From assembly GCA_030598905.1 (NCBI GenBank), contig JAUVPA010000022.1, forward strand, positions 1 to 11,660: a stretch of DNA of 11,660 nucleotides. The letters are read 5' to 3'. A program made the translations under genes and the position numbers. Shown in pieces: positions 1 to 6,222 of the stretch (position 1 is its first letter; each line of letters opens with the position of its first letter). The notes below the pieces were generated by a model that saw only the letters and a program-made list of their open reading frames with translations, was not told where the DNA came from and made no database searches. The stretch comes from Acidimicrobiia bacterium. Lineage in GTDB: Bacteria; Actinomycetota; Acidimicrobiia; Spongiisociales; UBA5794.

Positions 1-46
1 CGGCGCCCGGGGTCGGTCGACGCCCAGTGTCGCCTCGCTCTGTGCC

Positions 47-877
47 TCAGAAACTGATCTGAATGAAGGCTTCGGTTTGAGCCTTCAGAGCCTGCTCAAC
101 CGGCAAGCGCTCCATACTCGACGCTCCGTAGAACCCGTGCACGCCCTCACAGTTCTGCAGGATGTACTCGGCTTCCGGTGGCATGGCAATCGGCCCGCCG
201 TGGGCGAGGACGATGACATCGTCACGCACCGACTTCGCCGCCGCCGCCCACCCGTTGATGACGGGAACACACTCCTCGAGCGTGCGGCCGGTCTCAGCAC
301 CGATCGAGCCCCCGGTTGTCAGCCCCATGTGGGCCACGATGACGTCCGCTCCAGACTCTGTCATCGCGATCGCATCTTCTTCCGAGAAGACGTACGGCGT
401 TGTGAGCATCCCAAGCGCGGATGCCTTGCCGATCATTTCCACCTCGAGCGGATAACCCATGCCCGTCTCTTCGAGATTCACACGGAGGGTGCCGTCAAAG
501 AGGCCAACGGTTGGGAAGTTCTGCACGCCCGAGAATCCGAGTCGCGTGAGTTCGGGAAGGAACACATCCGGGTCGTAGAAGGGATCGGTTCCACACACGC
601 CGGCCAGTACGGGAGTGTGTTCCACGACGGGAAGCACCTCAGATGCCATCTCGACGACGACATCATTGGCGTTTCCATATGGCAGAAGGCCGGCGAGGGA
701 GCCGCGTCCTGCCATGCGGTAGCGGCCGCTGTTGTAGATGACGATCAGGTCGATTCCGCCTCGTTCTTCCCACTTGGCAGAGAGACCGGTACCGGCGCCG
801 CCCCCAATTATCGGCTTGCCTGCCTCGATCTTCTGACGCAGCTTGGCCAGGATGTTCGCCCTGTCGATTGCGGCCAT
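47..877 (-). CDS. PEP hydrolase-like TIM-barrel protein (C-terminal half of plant Tm-1)
   Basis: 276 aa. The whole protein matches the phosphoenolpyruvate hydrolase-like TIM-barrel family (PF09370), the domain forming the C-terminal half of plant Tm-1. Visible family blocks: GGGAGTGLSAKWEE (26-39), IYNSGRYRMAGRGSLAGLLPYGN (around 47-69), GVQNFPTVGLFDG (117-129), EETGMGY (136-142), HMGLTTGG (183-190), HGGPIA (226-231) and GFYGASSMERLP (248-259). It is likely a soluble cytoplasmic enzyme; the substrate is not known and the family name rests on distant similarity. I chose ATG at 877 because an AAGGAG site lies 7 nt upstream; the GTG at 883 leaves only 1 nt after that site. The upstream Tm-1-like gene stops (TGA 880-882) 2 nt before this ATG, so the two are probably translationally coupled. 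Length is normal for a stand-alone bacterial member, with no sign of damage. Family call is firm; biological role unknown. Confidence 0.9.
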   Translation of the reverse strand: MAAIDRANILAKLRQKIEAGKPIIGGGAGTGLSAKWEERGGIDLIVIYNSGRYRMAGRGSLAGLLPYGNANDVVVEMASEVLPVVEHTPVLAGVCGTDPFYDPDVFLPELTRLGFSGVQNFPTVGLFDGTLRVNLEETGMGYPLEVEMIGKASALGMLTTPYVFSEEDAIAMTESGADVIVAHMGLTTGGSIGAETGRTLEECVPVINGWAAAAKSVRDDVIVLAHGGPIAMPPEAEYILQNCEGVHGFYGASSMERLPVEQALKAQTEAFIQISF

Positions 878-879
878 CG

Positions 880-2076
880 TCACACTCCTTCCGCGATCTC
901 GCGAAACGCTCCCACCAACTCAGCTGCAAACTCGGGATCATTGATGTGGCGCGGCGACTTGATCAGTCGGCGTCTATCGGTTTCCTCGAAAGTGTCCTCG
1001 ATCGCGGCGAACAACGCGCGGTCCGCTTCAGGATCGTGGAATGGCATGTCCGGAGCGTCGATCATCGAGACGCCACCCATTGGAAGCAGGAATCGAACCG
1101 GCCCATCCGACTGGTTCAGCTTGTCTGCGATCCACGCACCGATCTCGGCGCATTCCCCTGCGGTAGTCCGCATGAGAGTCACTTGGGAGTTGTGCACGTA
1201 GAGGTTGCGATCCTTGAATTGCTCGGGCACGGTGTCCAGAGCCCCGAAGTTCACCATGTCGAGCGCCCCGCAGCTGCCGACGTAGGGAACCGACGTGCGC
1301 CCGATGGCATCGAGACGACCCGGACCGGCGGACAGGACCCCTCCGACGATGAGGTCGCACACCTCGGTCGTCGTGGAATCGATCACTCCGGCAACCAACC
1401 CGGAGTCGACCAGTTTCTCCATGGACTGGCCCCCGGTGCCGGTGGCATGGAACACCAGACAGTCGTACTCGTCCGCGAGGGCTTCGGAGACCATCGTTAC
1501 GCACGGCGTTGTGACACCGAACATCGTGAGGCCGATGGAGGAGCGATCCGCGGGCGGGGGCACGGGCCCTGTGGCCATTCCGGCGATCGCGTGCGCCGCG
1601 TTTGCCATCACTCGCGACGAGATCCCGTTGATCCCAGAGACATCGGTTACGGAGTACATCATGGCAATGTCGGCGGGGCCGACGTAGGGACGCACGTCTC
1701 CCGAAGCCATTGTCGACACCATCACCTTGGGCGTACCGATCGGCAGGGACCTCATCGCCGGGGTTACGAGAGCGGTCCCCCCCGAGCCGCCGAGGGCGAT
1801 CATCCCGTCGATGTCGTCCCGGCTCTCGACGAAACGCACCAGGGCATCTGACATCGCGTCCACGGCGGCACCGCGGTCATCGAGAAAGACGGCATCCTTC
1901 CCATCGGGATGGAAGGCAGCAACATCGCTCGCCTTCACATCGGCACCTTCCCCTTCGCCGGTTGTACCGACGTCGACGAGAATGGTCGTCGCGCCCGCCG
2001 CGTTGATCACATCCCGCACGTATCGGTGCTCGTTCCCCTTGGTATCGAGCGTGCCGACCACATAGACGTTGCCCAC
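880..2076 (-). CDS. Tm-1-like ATP-binding domain protein (UPF0261)
   Basis: 398 aa, the usual length for UPF0261/Tm-1-like proteins (PF06792), homologous to the N-terminal half of tomato Tm-1, which binds nucleotide and tobamovirus replicase. Family blocks seen: YVVGTLDTKGNE near the N-terminus, ALGGSGGT (about 94-101), VMVSTMASGD (about 118-127), DIAMMYSVTDVSGINGIS (about 136-153), FHATGTGGQSME (209-220), DSTTTE (about 233-238), GALDMVNFG (about 270-278) and LYVHNSQVTLMRTT (about 292-305). The glycine-rich ALGGSGGT and HATGTGGQ loops are candidate phosphate-binding sites (inference). Start: GTG at 2076 has AAAGGA 5 nt upstream; an in-frame ATG two codons earlier (2082) directly abuts that purine run and is the alternative. 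The reading frame stays open further upstream to 2403, but that part is low-complexity, unlike the family, and overlaps the EthD gene. Bacterial function unknown; probably works with the adjacent TIM-barrel protein. Confidence 0.92.
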   Translation of the reverse strand: MGNVYVVGTLDTKGNEHRYVRDVINAAGATTILVDVGTTGEGEGADVKASDVAAFHPDGKDAVFLDDRGAAVDAMSDALVRFVESRDDIDGMIALGGSGGTALVTPAMRSLPIGTPKVMVSTMASGDVRPYVGPADIAMMYSVTDVSGINGISSRVMANAAHAIAGMATGPVPPPADRSSIGLTMFGVTTPCVTMVSEALADEYDCLVFHATGTGGQSMEKLVDSGLVAGVIDSTTTEVCDLIVGGVLSAGPGRLDAIGRTSVPYVGSCGALDMVNFGALDTVPEQFKDRNLYVHNSQVTLMRTTAGECAEIGAWIADKLNQSDGPVRFLLPMGGVSMIDAPDMPFHDPEADRALFAAIEDTFEETDRRRLIKSPRHINDPEFAAELVGAFREIAEGV

Positions 2077-2200
2077 ATGCATCCTTTTGTCGCCGCTCGC
2101 CGACAATAACCAGCCGCTGCGACGATGGCCGAATCGCCTTCGCCAAACGGGTTCAACTGTGGATTCGGGGCGCGTTGGGCAGTTCTCGATCAGGTGTGAT

Positions 2201-2228
2201 GTCGTGGACAACCACTTTGTCCCACGAC
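2201..2228 (-). terminator. Stem-loop after the EthD gene (possible terminator or processing hairpin)
   Basis: GTCGTGGACAA (2201-2211) pairs with TTGTCCCACGAC (2217-2228), giving an 11-bp stem with a single-base bulge and a 5-nt loop. It begins 11 nt beyond the EthD stop codon in the direction of transcription. No U-tract follows, so it is not a textbook intrinsic terminator; actinobacterial terminators often lack the U-tract. It could reduce read-through into the Tm-1-like gene or protect the EthD transcript end. Confidence 0.45.
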
Positions 2229-2239
2229 TCCAGGTGACC

Positions 2240-2554
2240 TCAGCCGACGATGACCTTCTCTTCAGTGATGAGACGCAACCGGCCATCAGCACAATGTGCC
2301 GCGATGTCGGCACCGGCTTCGGCACCGACTTCGGAGCCCAGAGCTGCCGTGAAGTCCGCCTCGGAGTCGAAGTAGAGCTCGGACACGGCATCGTAGGGGC
2401 CATCGGCGTGCTCCGATACGACGACGCTCATCCGATAGTGCCGAATTTCGGGGAATTGGGCACCGAATTTCGAATGTTCGTCCAGTGCCCAGCGACGGAA
2501 TTCCTCGATAGTCAATCCGTCTCTTCGCTTCATCATCGATACGACCTTGATCAC
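2240..2554 (-). CDS. EthD-family protein
   Basis: 104 aa, matching the EthD family (PF07110), small dimeric ferredoxin-fold (alpha+beta) proteins found near monooxygenase, decarboxylase and polyketide or ether degradation genes. Diagnostic features: N-terminal strand IKVVSMMKRRDGLT, EEFRRWALDEH (18-27) with His27, then an acidic-aromatic block ELYFDSEADFTAAL and a C-terminal EEKVIVG strand. No metal or cofactor motif is evident. Start: GTG at 2554 preceded by GGGAG with a 6-nt spacer; starting upstream at 2605 would add 17 residues unlike the family. First gene of the minus-strand run leading to the Tm-1-like gene (about 160 nt gap containing a stem-loop) and divergent from the SDR gene at 2680. 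EthD members act as dehydratase, decarboxylase or accessory proteins; which applies here cannot be told. Confidence 0.85.
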   Translation of the reverse strand: MIKVVSMMKRRDGLTIEEFRRWALDEHSKFGAQFPEIRHYRMSVVVSEHADGPYDAVSELYFDSEADFTAALGSEVGAEAGADIAAHCADGRLRLITEEKVIVG

Positions 2555-2609
2555 AGCTATCTCCCACTCGGTAGCAACAGCAGACGAAATCGCGGGCCAC
2601 GGCACCGTA

Positions 2610-2624
2610 CTGCCTAGTCGGCAG
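2610..2624. promoter_or_regulatory. Small palindrome in the divergent EthD/SDR promoter region
   Basis: CTGCC-N5-GGCAG lies in the 125-bp gap between the divergent EthD and SDR starts. A possible plus-strand -10 (TATGGT, 2630-2635) follows, so the palindrome would sit between -35 and -10 where a repressor could act. The arms are only 5 bp and the -35 is poor, so this is a candidate operator only. Confidence 0.25.
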
Positions 2625-2679
2625 CAATCTATGGTGAGAGGACTGTGGAAAGTCCGTCACGTCTTCATGCAGGTCGCCG

Positions 2680-3411
2680 ATGACGGCTGTCGTCACCGGC
2701 GGCGCCGGAGCCCTGGGGAGTGCCATCGCTCGCCGGCTGGCGCGAGGAGGACACGCCGTGGCTCTGCTCGACATCGCCGACGTCACCGGGACCGCAGCCG
2801 ACATCCGATCCCGCGGAGGGGTGGCACTCGGCATCCACTGCGATGTTTCCGATCGAGACGACATCGCACACGCGTTCGAACGCCTGTCAACCGAGCTCGG
2901 GAAGCCGACGGTGCTCGTGAACAACGCGGCGATCTTCCCTTCCGGCTCCTTTCTCGACGTGAGCGTCGAGGAGTGGGACGAGACGGTCGCCGTCAACCAG
3001 CGGGGTTACTTCATGTGCGCTCAACAAGCAGCCCAGTCGATGATCGACGGCGGCGGCGGATCGATGGTCAACGTCGCTTCGATCGTGTGGCACGGCTTCT
3101 GGGAGAACATGTCGCCGTACGTAACAACGAAGGGCGCGATTGTGGCCATGACACGAGCACTTGCCCGCGAGCTGGGCCCGCACGAGATACGGGTGAATGC
3201 CGTTGCGCCTGGGGCGTTCCCCACGGCAGCGGAACGCAGCCAACATGCCGATCTCGCCGCCTACGAGCGCAGGACCATCGAGTCACAGTCGCTCAAACGG
3301 CGAGGGACGTTCGACGAGCTCGCGGCAGCAGTTGCCTTTCTCGCCGGACCCGACTCCTCTTTCATCACCGGACAGACCCTCAACGTCGACGGCGGCTGGG
3401 TCATGACCTAG
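2680..3411 (+). CDS. SDR-family NAD(P)-dependent oxidoreductase (classical)
   Basis: 243 aa, full-length classical short-chain dehydrogenase/reductase, a cytoplasmic NAD(P)-dependent alcohol/ketone oxidoreductase. Motifs: TGGAGALG (6-13, the TGxxxGxG cofactor loop), Asp31 at the end of beta-2 (suggests NAD(H) rather than NADP(H)), D55, NNAA (81-84), catalytic Asn106, Ser134, Tyr147 and Lys151 (YVTTK), PG (177-178) and C-terminal FITGQTLNVDGGW. All four catalytic-tetrad residues are present. Start ATG 2680 has AGG 6 nt upstream, and the N-terminus runs straight into beta-1. It is transcribed divergently from the EthD gene and converges on the second SDR. Its stop codon TAG (3409-3411) is formed at the left edge of a foldback element: TA would be the target site and G the first base of the element. 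Substrate cannot be read from the sequence; family members include 3-oxoacyl-ACP reductase-like and cyclic alcohol dehydrogenases. Confidence 0.93.
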   Translation: MTAVVTGGAGALGSAIARRLARGGHAVALLDIADVTGTAADIRSRGGVALGIHCDVSDRDDIAHAFERLSTELGKPTVLVNNAAIFPSGSFLDVSVEEWDETVAVNQRGYFMCAQQAAQSMIDGGGGSMVNVASIVWHGFWENMSPYVTTKGAIVAMTRALARELGPHEIRVNAVAPGAFPTAAERSQHADLAAYERRTIESQSLKRRGTFDELAAAVAFLAGPDSSFITGQTLNVDGGWVMT

Positions 3412-3588
3412 TGGTCTGTCGCAGAATTGGCGTCAGGGTGTCTCCGAGTCATCGGCGTCATCTGGCCCACCATTCCATATCGGGACGCACAACGCAGGCG
3501 CATCAGTGGATGCGTCAAGGCGGAGGACGATGCCAGGGGCGTCGAGGACCGGAGAGACCCGATGATTGTTTCTGCGACAGACCACTAG
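3408..3588. mobile_element. MITE-like foldback element with perfect terminal inverted repeats
   Basis: The 19-bp sequence CTAGTGGTCTGTCGCAGAA (3408-3426) recurs as its exact reverse complement at 3570-3588. Inside, after a 9-nt mismatch block, the two arms pair again imperfectly (3436-3466 with about 3530-3560), and the middle holds a small hairpin CGCATC-AGTG-GATGCG (3499-3514), so most of the ~175 bp folds back on itself. No ORF or transposase is present. Both ends are CTAG, compatible with a TA target duplication (3409-3410 and 3586-3587) inside CTAG, the target preference known for IS630/Tc1-mariner-type elements. Because CTAG is itself palindromic, the exact target-site duplication (2 or 4 bp) cannot be fixed. 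It lies between two convergent genes, so it may also act as a two-way terminator. An evolved bidirectional terminator is the main alternative. Confidence 0.65.
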
Positions 3589-3602
3589 AGCAGGCCCTCG
3601 GG

Positions 3603-4412
3603 TCAGATCGCTCTGAGGACTCCCCCGTCGACCTGAAGCGACGCGCCCGTGATGTACGAGGCGGCGTCGGAGAGAAGGAAGACTGCTGCCGCGGCGTACT
3701 CCTCTGGTGTTCCATATCGTCGCAACGGTATGGACTCTTCGTTCTGGGCCCTGATCTCCTCCATCGACACATCGCGCTGAGTTGCTAGATACCCGTCGAG
3801 ATCGGCGACTCGATCAGTCAGGATGCGCCCCGGGATGAGCTGGTTGACACGAATGCCGTCGGACGCCCATTCGTCGGCAAGCAGCTTGGCAAGAGATGTC
3901 ACACCGGCCCGAAATATCGTGGACAGAGCCAGGGCGCCGAGGGGTTCGCGCACCGAGATCGAGGTATTGAAGAGAACCGAGGCGCCTCTCCCCAGATGAG
4001 GTCGTGCCGCCGCCGCCAAGGTAAGAGCCGAACGCAGGACCAGACGGTACGCAACGTCGAAGTCGTTGTCGGCAAGCTCATCGAAGCTGGCCGCTCGAGG
4101 CCCGCCGCCGTTGGCGATCACCAGATCGAGGCTGCCCCACCGTTCGGCGGACTCGTCGACCCAACCGTGAAGCGCGTCGGAGTCGGTGATGTCCACGACC
4201 GACGGATGCACCTCCACATCGTGGGCGCTTCGGATCCGCTCGGCGGCTTCGTTGATCCTCTGCGAGTCTCTCGAGCAGATGGCAAGATGGCACCCCTCTG
4301 CCGCCAAGCCGTCCGCGATCGTAAAACCCAGTCCTTTTGACGCCGCAGCGACCAGAGCACTCTTCCCCTCGAGTCCAAGATCTATGCCGGCGAGGCTGGC
4401 TCCGGGCCGCAC
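3603..4412 (-). CDS. SDR-like oxidoreductase lacking the catalytic Tyr/Lys
   Basis: 269 aa with an SDR fold, resembling the divergent 3-oxoacyl-ACP-reductase-like subgroup (cd05344-type) rather than classical SDRs. The cofactor loop is VAAASKGLG (21-29) in place of TGxxxGxG, SRDS (47-50) follows beta-2 (Arg may favour NADPH), and ANGGGP (100-105) replaces NNAG. Ser151 (NTSIS) is kept, but the YxxxK position, 13 residues on, reads S164-TIF-R168. The C-terminus has the usual YITGASLQVDGG. The missing Tyr and Lys mean it is either a reductase using different chemistry or a binding protein. Start: GTG 4412 is the only reasonable initiation codon before the conserved block, with no clear SD, and lies 16 nt after the stop of the ABM gene, so coupling is likely. 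Stop TGA is 14 nt beyond the foldback element. Intact length; not a pseudogene. Confidence 0.88.
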   Translation of the reverse strand: MRPGASLAGIDLGLEGKSALVAAASKGLGFTIADGLAAEGCHLAICSRDSQRINEAAERIRSAHDVEVHPSVVDITDSDALHGWVDESAERWGSLDLVIANGGGPRAASFDELADNDFDVAYRLVLRSALTLAAAARPHLGRGASVLFNTSISVREPLGALALSTIFRAGVTSLAKLLADEWASDGIRVNQLIPGRILTDRVADLDGYLATQRDVSMEEIRAQNEESIPLRRYGTPEEYAAAAVFLLSDAASYITGASLQVDGGVLRAI

Positions 4413-4428
4413 GTTCGTGTTACGCAGA

Positions 4429-4785
4429 TCAGCGACGGAAGCCGCCCCAGTAGCTCAGGTAGGTCGGGCCCCAACCTTCAAGGTCGGCCTTGAGTTCTTC
4501 GTGCGCTGACCCGTAGACAACCAGTCGCGTGGTATCGAATACGGCGACAAACCGATCGACGAATGTCGCGAGGAAACCTTTGAGGTGGGCGTGGGCTGCT
4601 TCAGGGCTGTCGTAGCGTTCGTAGAGGGCGGCCGTCTTCTTGTCCTCGCTGATGTAGCAGTCGTAAGTGTGGGTCGTCGGCTCTTTGGCGGAGTGCTCGA
4701 CCAACTCTTCCATGAGTGTCTGAGCCGCGTCGAGTTGATCTTCCTTGATGTCCATCTCAACCAGCCACGACAGGTGTCCGTGCAT
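4429..4785 (-). CDS. Antibiotic biosynthesis monooxygenase (ABM)/YgiN-like protein
   Basis: 118 aa, a ferredoxin-like ABM-superfamily protein (PF03992), often annotated putative quinol monooxygenase. These are small cofactor-independent dimeric monooxygenases or related binding proteins acting on quinols and aromatic polyketides. Features: strand LSWLVEMDI (5-13), helix DAAQTLMEELVEHS (19-32), KEPTTHTYDCYIS (34-46), then YERYDSPEAAHAHLKG (55-70), the typical E-x-W/Y-x-S-x-x-A-x-x-x-H block, and an extra aromatic tail (GWGPTYLSYWGGF, about 103-115) beyond the core domain. Start ATG 4785 has AAGGG with a 7-nt spacer. It is the first gene of a two-gene minus-strand unit with the SDR-like gene (16-nt gap), and is divergent from the MFS transporter. 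Enzymatic activity cannot be asserted because catalytic residues are not conserved across the superfamily. Confidence 0.85.
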   Translation of the reverse strand: MHGHLSWLVEMDIKEDQLDAAQTLMEELVEHSAKEPTTHTYDCYISEDKKTAALYERYDSPEAAHAHLKGFLATFVDRFVAVFDTTRLVVYGSAHEELKADLEGWGPTYLSYWGGFRR

Positions 4786-4815
4786 ATCTCATCCCTTCTC
4801 GTCCGATGCTGTCGC

Positions 4816-4857
4816 TCGAACCTACCAGTCGCCCCTCCGGCTCGTCGAACCTGGCAG
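4816..4857. promoter_or_regulatory. Direct repeat in the ABM/MFS divergent region (candidate operator)
   Basis: TCGAACCTACCAG (4816-4828) and TCGAACCTGGCAG (4845-4857) differ at 2 of 13 positions and start 29 bp apart, beginning 31 bp upstream of the ABM start codon. On the minus strand the first copy contains TAGGTT (4824-4819), a possible -10, so the pair could be regulator-binding sites or duplicated promoter parts. Weak evidence. Confidence 0.25.
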
Positions 4858-4920
4858 GCGGAGCTCATTCAGGTCGCGGAGGTCGACGATGTCAGGCGTT
4901 TGTGTCCTTTCAGGAGAACC

Positions 4921-4986
4921 ATGACGTTGTTGCGCCGGCCCGGCGAGTTGGTTGCGGTCGGCTGCACAGGAAGTGGCGCAGAGTAG
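4921..4986 (+). CDS. Possible 21-aa leader ORF upstream of the MFS gene
   Basis: ATG at 4921 is preceded by AGGAG with a 4-nt spacer and opens 21 codons (MTLLRRPGELVAVGCTGSGAE) ending in TAG at 4984-4986, 17 nt before the transporter start and in a different frame. The SD is better than anything seen at the transporter itself. It could be a leader peptide that influences transporter expression, or chance. No run of one amino acid is present to suggest classical attenuation. Not recognised as any known peptide. Confidence 0.25.
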   Translation: MTLLRRPGELVAVGCTGSGAE

Positions 4987-4991
4987 GTCGA

Positions 4992-4997
4992 TACTCT
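4992..4997 (+). promoter_or_regulatory. Candidate -10 element for a leaderless MFS transcript
   Basis: TACTCT (TANNNT) ends 6 nt before the GTG at 5004, the spacing expected when the transcript begins at the start codon. No SD precedes that GTG. No convincing -35 is seen, so this rests on one hexamer. Confidence 0.3.
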
Positions 4998-5003
4998 CGC
5001 ACC

Positions 5004-6188
5004 GTGGCCACCCGCACCGACATCCATGGAACGCGCCGCGTGGCCTTCACAGCAGTGCTGTTCGCAGCAATGGGGGCCTCCACATACACGGTGACATCGC
5101 TTGCGGTGCTTGCGACTTTTATCATCGACGACCTCGGCATCGATCGTGCCCAATTCGGGCTCGTCATCGCGGCCAACGTCTTGTTGGCTGCAGTTTTGTC
5201 GCCGATCACAGGCCGGATAACGGACCGAATCGGTGGGAAGAGAGCCATCCTCGGCGTCTTCCTGGTGGCTTCCGTCTCGTACCTGATCATGGGCCTCGCC
5301 GTGGCCTTGTGGGTGATGTTTGTGGCGACATTCTTCGGCGCCTGGTCTCAGTCGGGCGGCAATCCGTCGACGAACAAGCTGATTGCGGAGGACCTCCCTC
5401 AGGGGGAGCGCGGCGTCGTCACCGGCATCAAGCAGTCCGGTGTACAGGCGACCGTCTTCCTGGGTGGCCTCGTGCTTCCGTCGGTCGCAATCGCGTTGGG
5501 GTGGCGGGGCGCCTACCTGCTGCTGGCGGGTGTCCCGGTGTTGCTTGCCCTCTTTGCAGCTTGGGTCGTGCCGCACAGCGAGGCCGGTGAAATCCGGCGG
5601 GGGGAGTCGGCAAGGCCGCTGCCACGGGCGATTACCTGGCTCGCCGGTTACGGGTTTCTCCTCGGCTTCGCCGGCTCGGTCTCCTTTCTGGTGCCGCTGT
5701 TCGCGGAGGAGGACTTGGGTCTCGATCCCAGAGCGGCCGGCGTGGCTGCCGCGGTCATCGGCCTCACCGCGTTCCTCGCTCGCATCGGATGGGCTCGGGT
5801 ATCGGAACTGCTGTCCGACTACATGCTGCCGCTCACCGCGATAGCCCTGCTGTCGGTGGCTTCGGCGGTTGTCATGCTGGCGTCGTCAACGTGGGGAACG
5901 TGGTTGCTGTGGTTGGGTGCGGTGCTGATTGGCGTGAGCTCGGCGGCATGGAACGCGGTCGGCATGCTCGCCGTGATGAACGAAGCGGGAGCAATCGCGA
6001 CGGGACGCGCTTCGGGAACCGTCGTCTTCGGCTTCCTCGCAGGTCTCGGGCTCGGCCCACCAATCTACGGCGCCATCGTCGACTCCGTTGGTTATGACGC
6101 CATGTGGTTGCTCTCGACCGTCGTCGCGACCGCCTCTGTGGGGCTAATGGTCGCGTGGAGACTGAACCTCAGATCCGTGGGAGACTGA
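5004..6188 (+). CDS. MFS transporter
   Basis: 394 aa, about twelve hydrophobic segments, in the major facilitator superfamily; an inner-membrane secondary transporter for a small molecule. After a short cytoplasmic tail (1-12) TM1 spans about 13-37, TM2 about 52-70, followed by the MFS loop 2-3 motif A, GRITDRIGGKR (70-80). NPSTNKLIAEDLPQGERG (120-137) marks the TM4 region, a central hydrophilic loop covers about 190-208, and TM7-12 follow to about 385. Start: GTG 5004, placed just before the basic tail; the frame is open upstream to 4806 but that stretch is low-complexity with no TM. There is no SD, and a TACTCT hexamer 6 nt upstream suggests leaderless initiation. The cupin gene follows after 34 nt. 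Sequence does not reveal whether it imports or exports; resemblance is to CynX/OFA-like uptake carriers by general layout only. Likely substrate: whatever the neighbouring enzymes act on (inference). Confidence 0.9.
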   Translation: MATRTDIHGTRRVAFTAVLFAAMGASTYTVTSLAVLATFIIDDLGIDRAQFGLVIAANVLLAAVLSPITGRITDRIGGKRAILGVFLVASVSYLIMGLAVALWVMFVATFFGAWSQSGGNPSTNKLIAEDLPQGERGVVTGIKQSGVQATVFLGGLVLPSVAIALGWRGAYLLLAGVPVLLALFAAWVVPHSEAGEIRRGESARPLPRAITWLAGYGFLLGFAGSVSFLVPLFAEEDLGLDPRAAGVAAAVIGLTAFLARIGWARVSELLSDYMLPLTAIALLSVASAVVMLASSTWGTWLLWLGAVLIGVSSAAWNAVGMLAVMNEAGAIATGRASGTVVFGFLAGLGLGPPIYGAIVDSVGYDAMWLLSTVVATASVGLMVAWRLNLRSVGD

Positions 6189-6222
6189 AGCATCGCCCAG
6201 CCCGGCGTTCAAGGAGCAACCG

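Noticed and set aside
1..46. Left-edge sequence downstream of the PEP-hydrolase-like stop codon
   Set aside because: Too short to hold a recognisable gene or terminator; nothing could be supported.
77..1851. Long plus-strand frames opposite the PEP-hydrolase-like and Tm-1-like genes
   Set aside because: They are antisense to two genes with full family-motif conservation and show the Arg/His-rich composition of shadow frames.
2083..2403. N-terminal extension of the Tm-1-like gene up to 2403
   Set aside because: The added 107-109 residues are Ser/Arg/Pro-rich, overlap the EthD gene and are unlike the family, whose N-terminus is the YVVGTLDTKG strand.
47..2554. Antiviral defence role for the Tm-1-like pair
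   Set aside because: The plant protein blocks tobamovirus replication, but nothing here (no nuclease, toxin, restriction, CBASS or retron gene) suggests a phage-defence island; neighbours are metabolic.
2547..3788. Plus-strand open frame of 413 codons across the SDR gene, the foldback element and the second SDR
   Set aside because: Its translation is Arg/His-rich and low in structure, it is out of frame over the well-conserved SDR gene, and it reads through the inverted-repeat element; a high-G+C shadow frame.
4806..5003. N-terminal extension of the MFS transporter
   Set aside because: Adds 66 hydrophilic low-complexity residues before TM1; the short basic tail from GTG 5004 is the normal layout.
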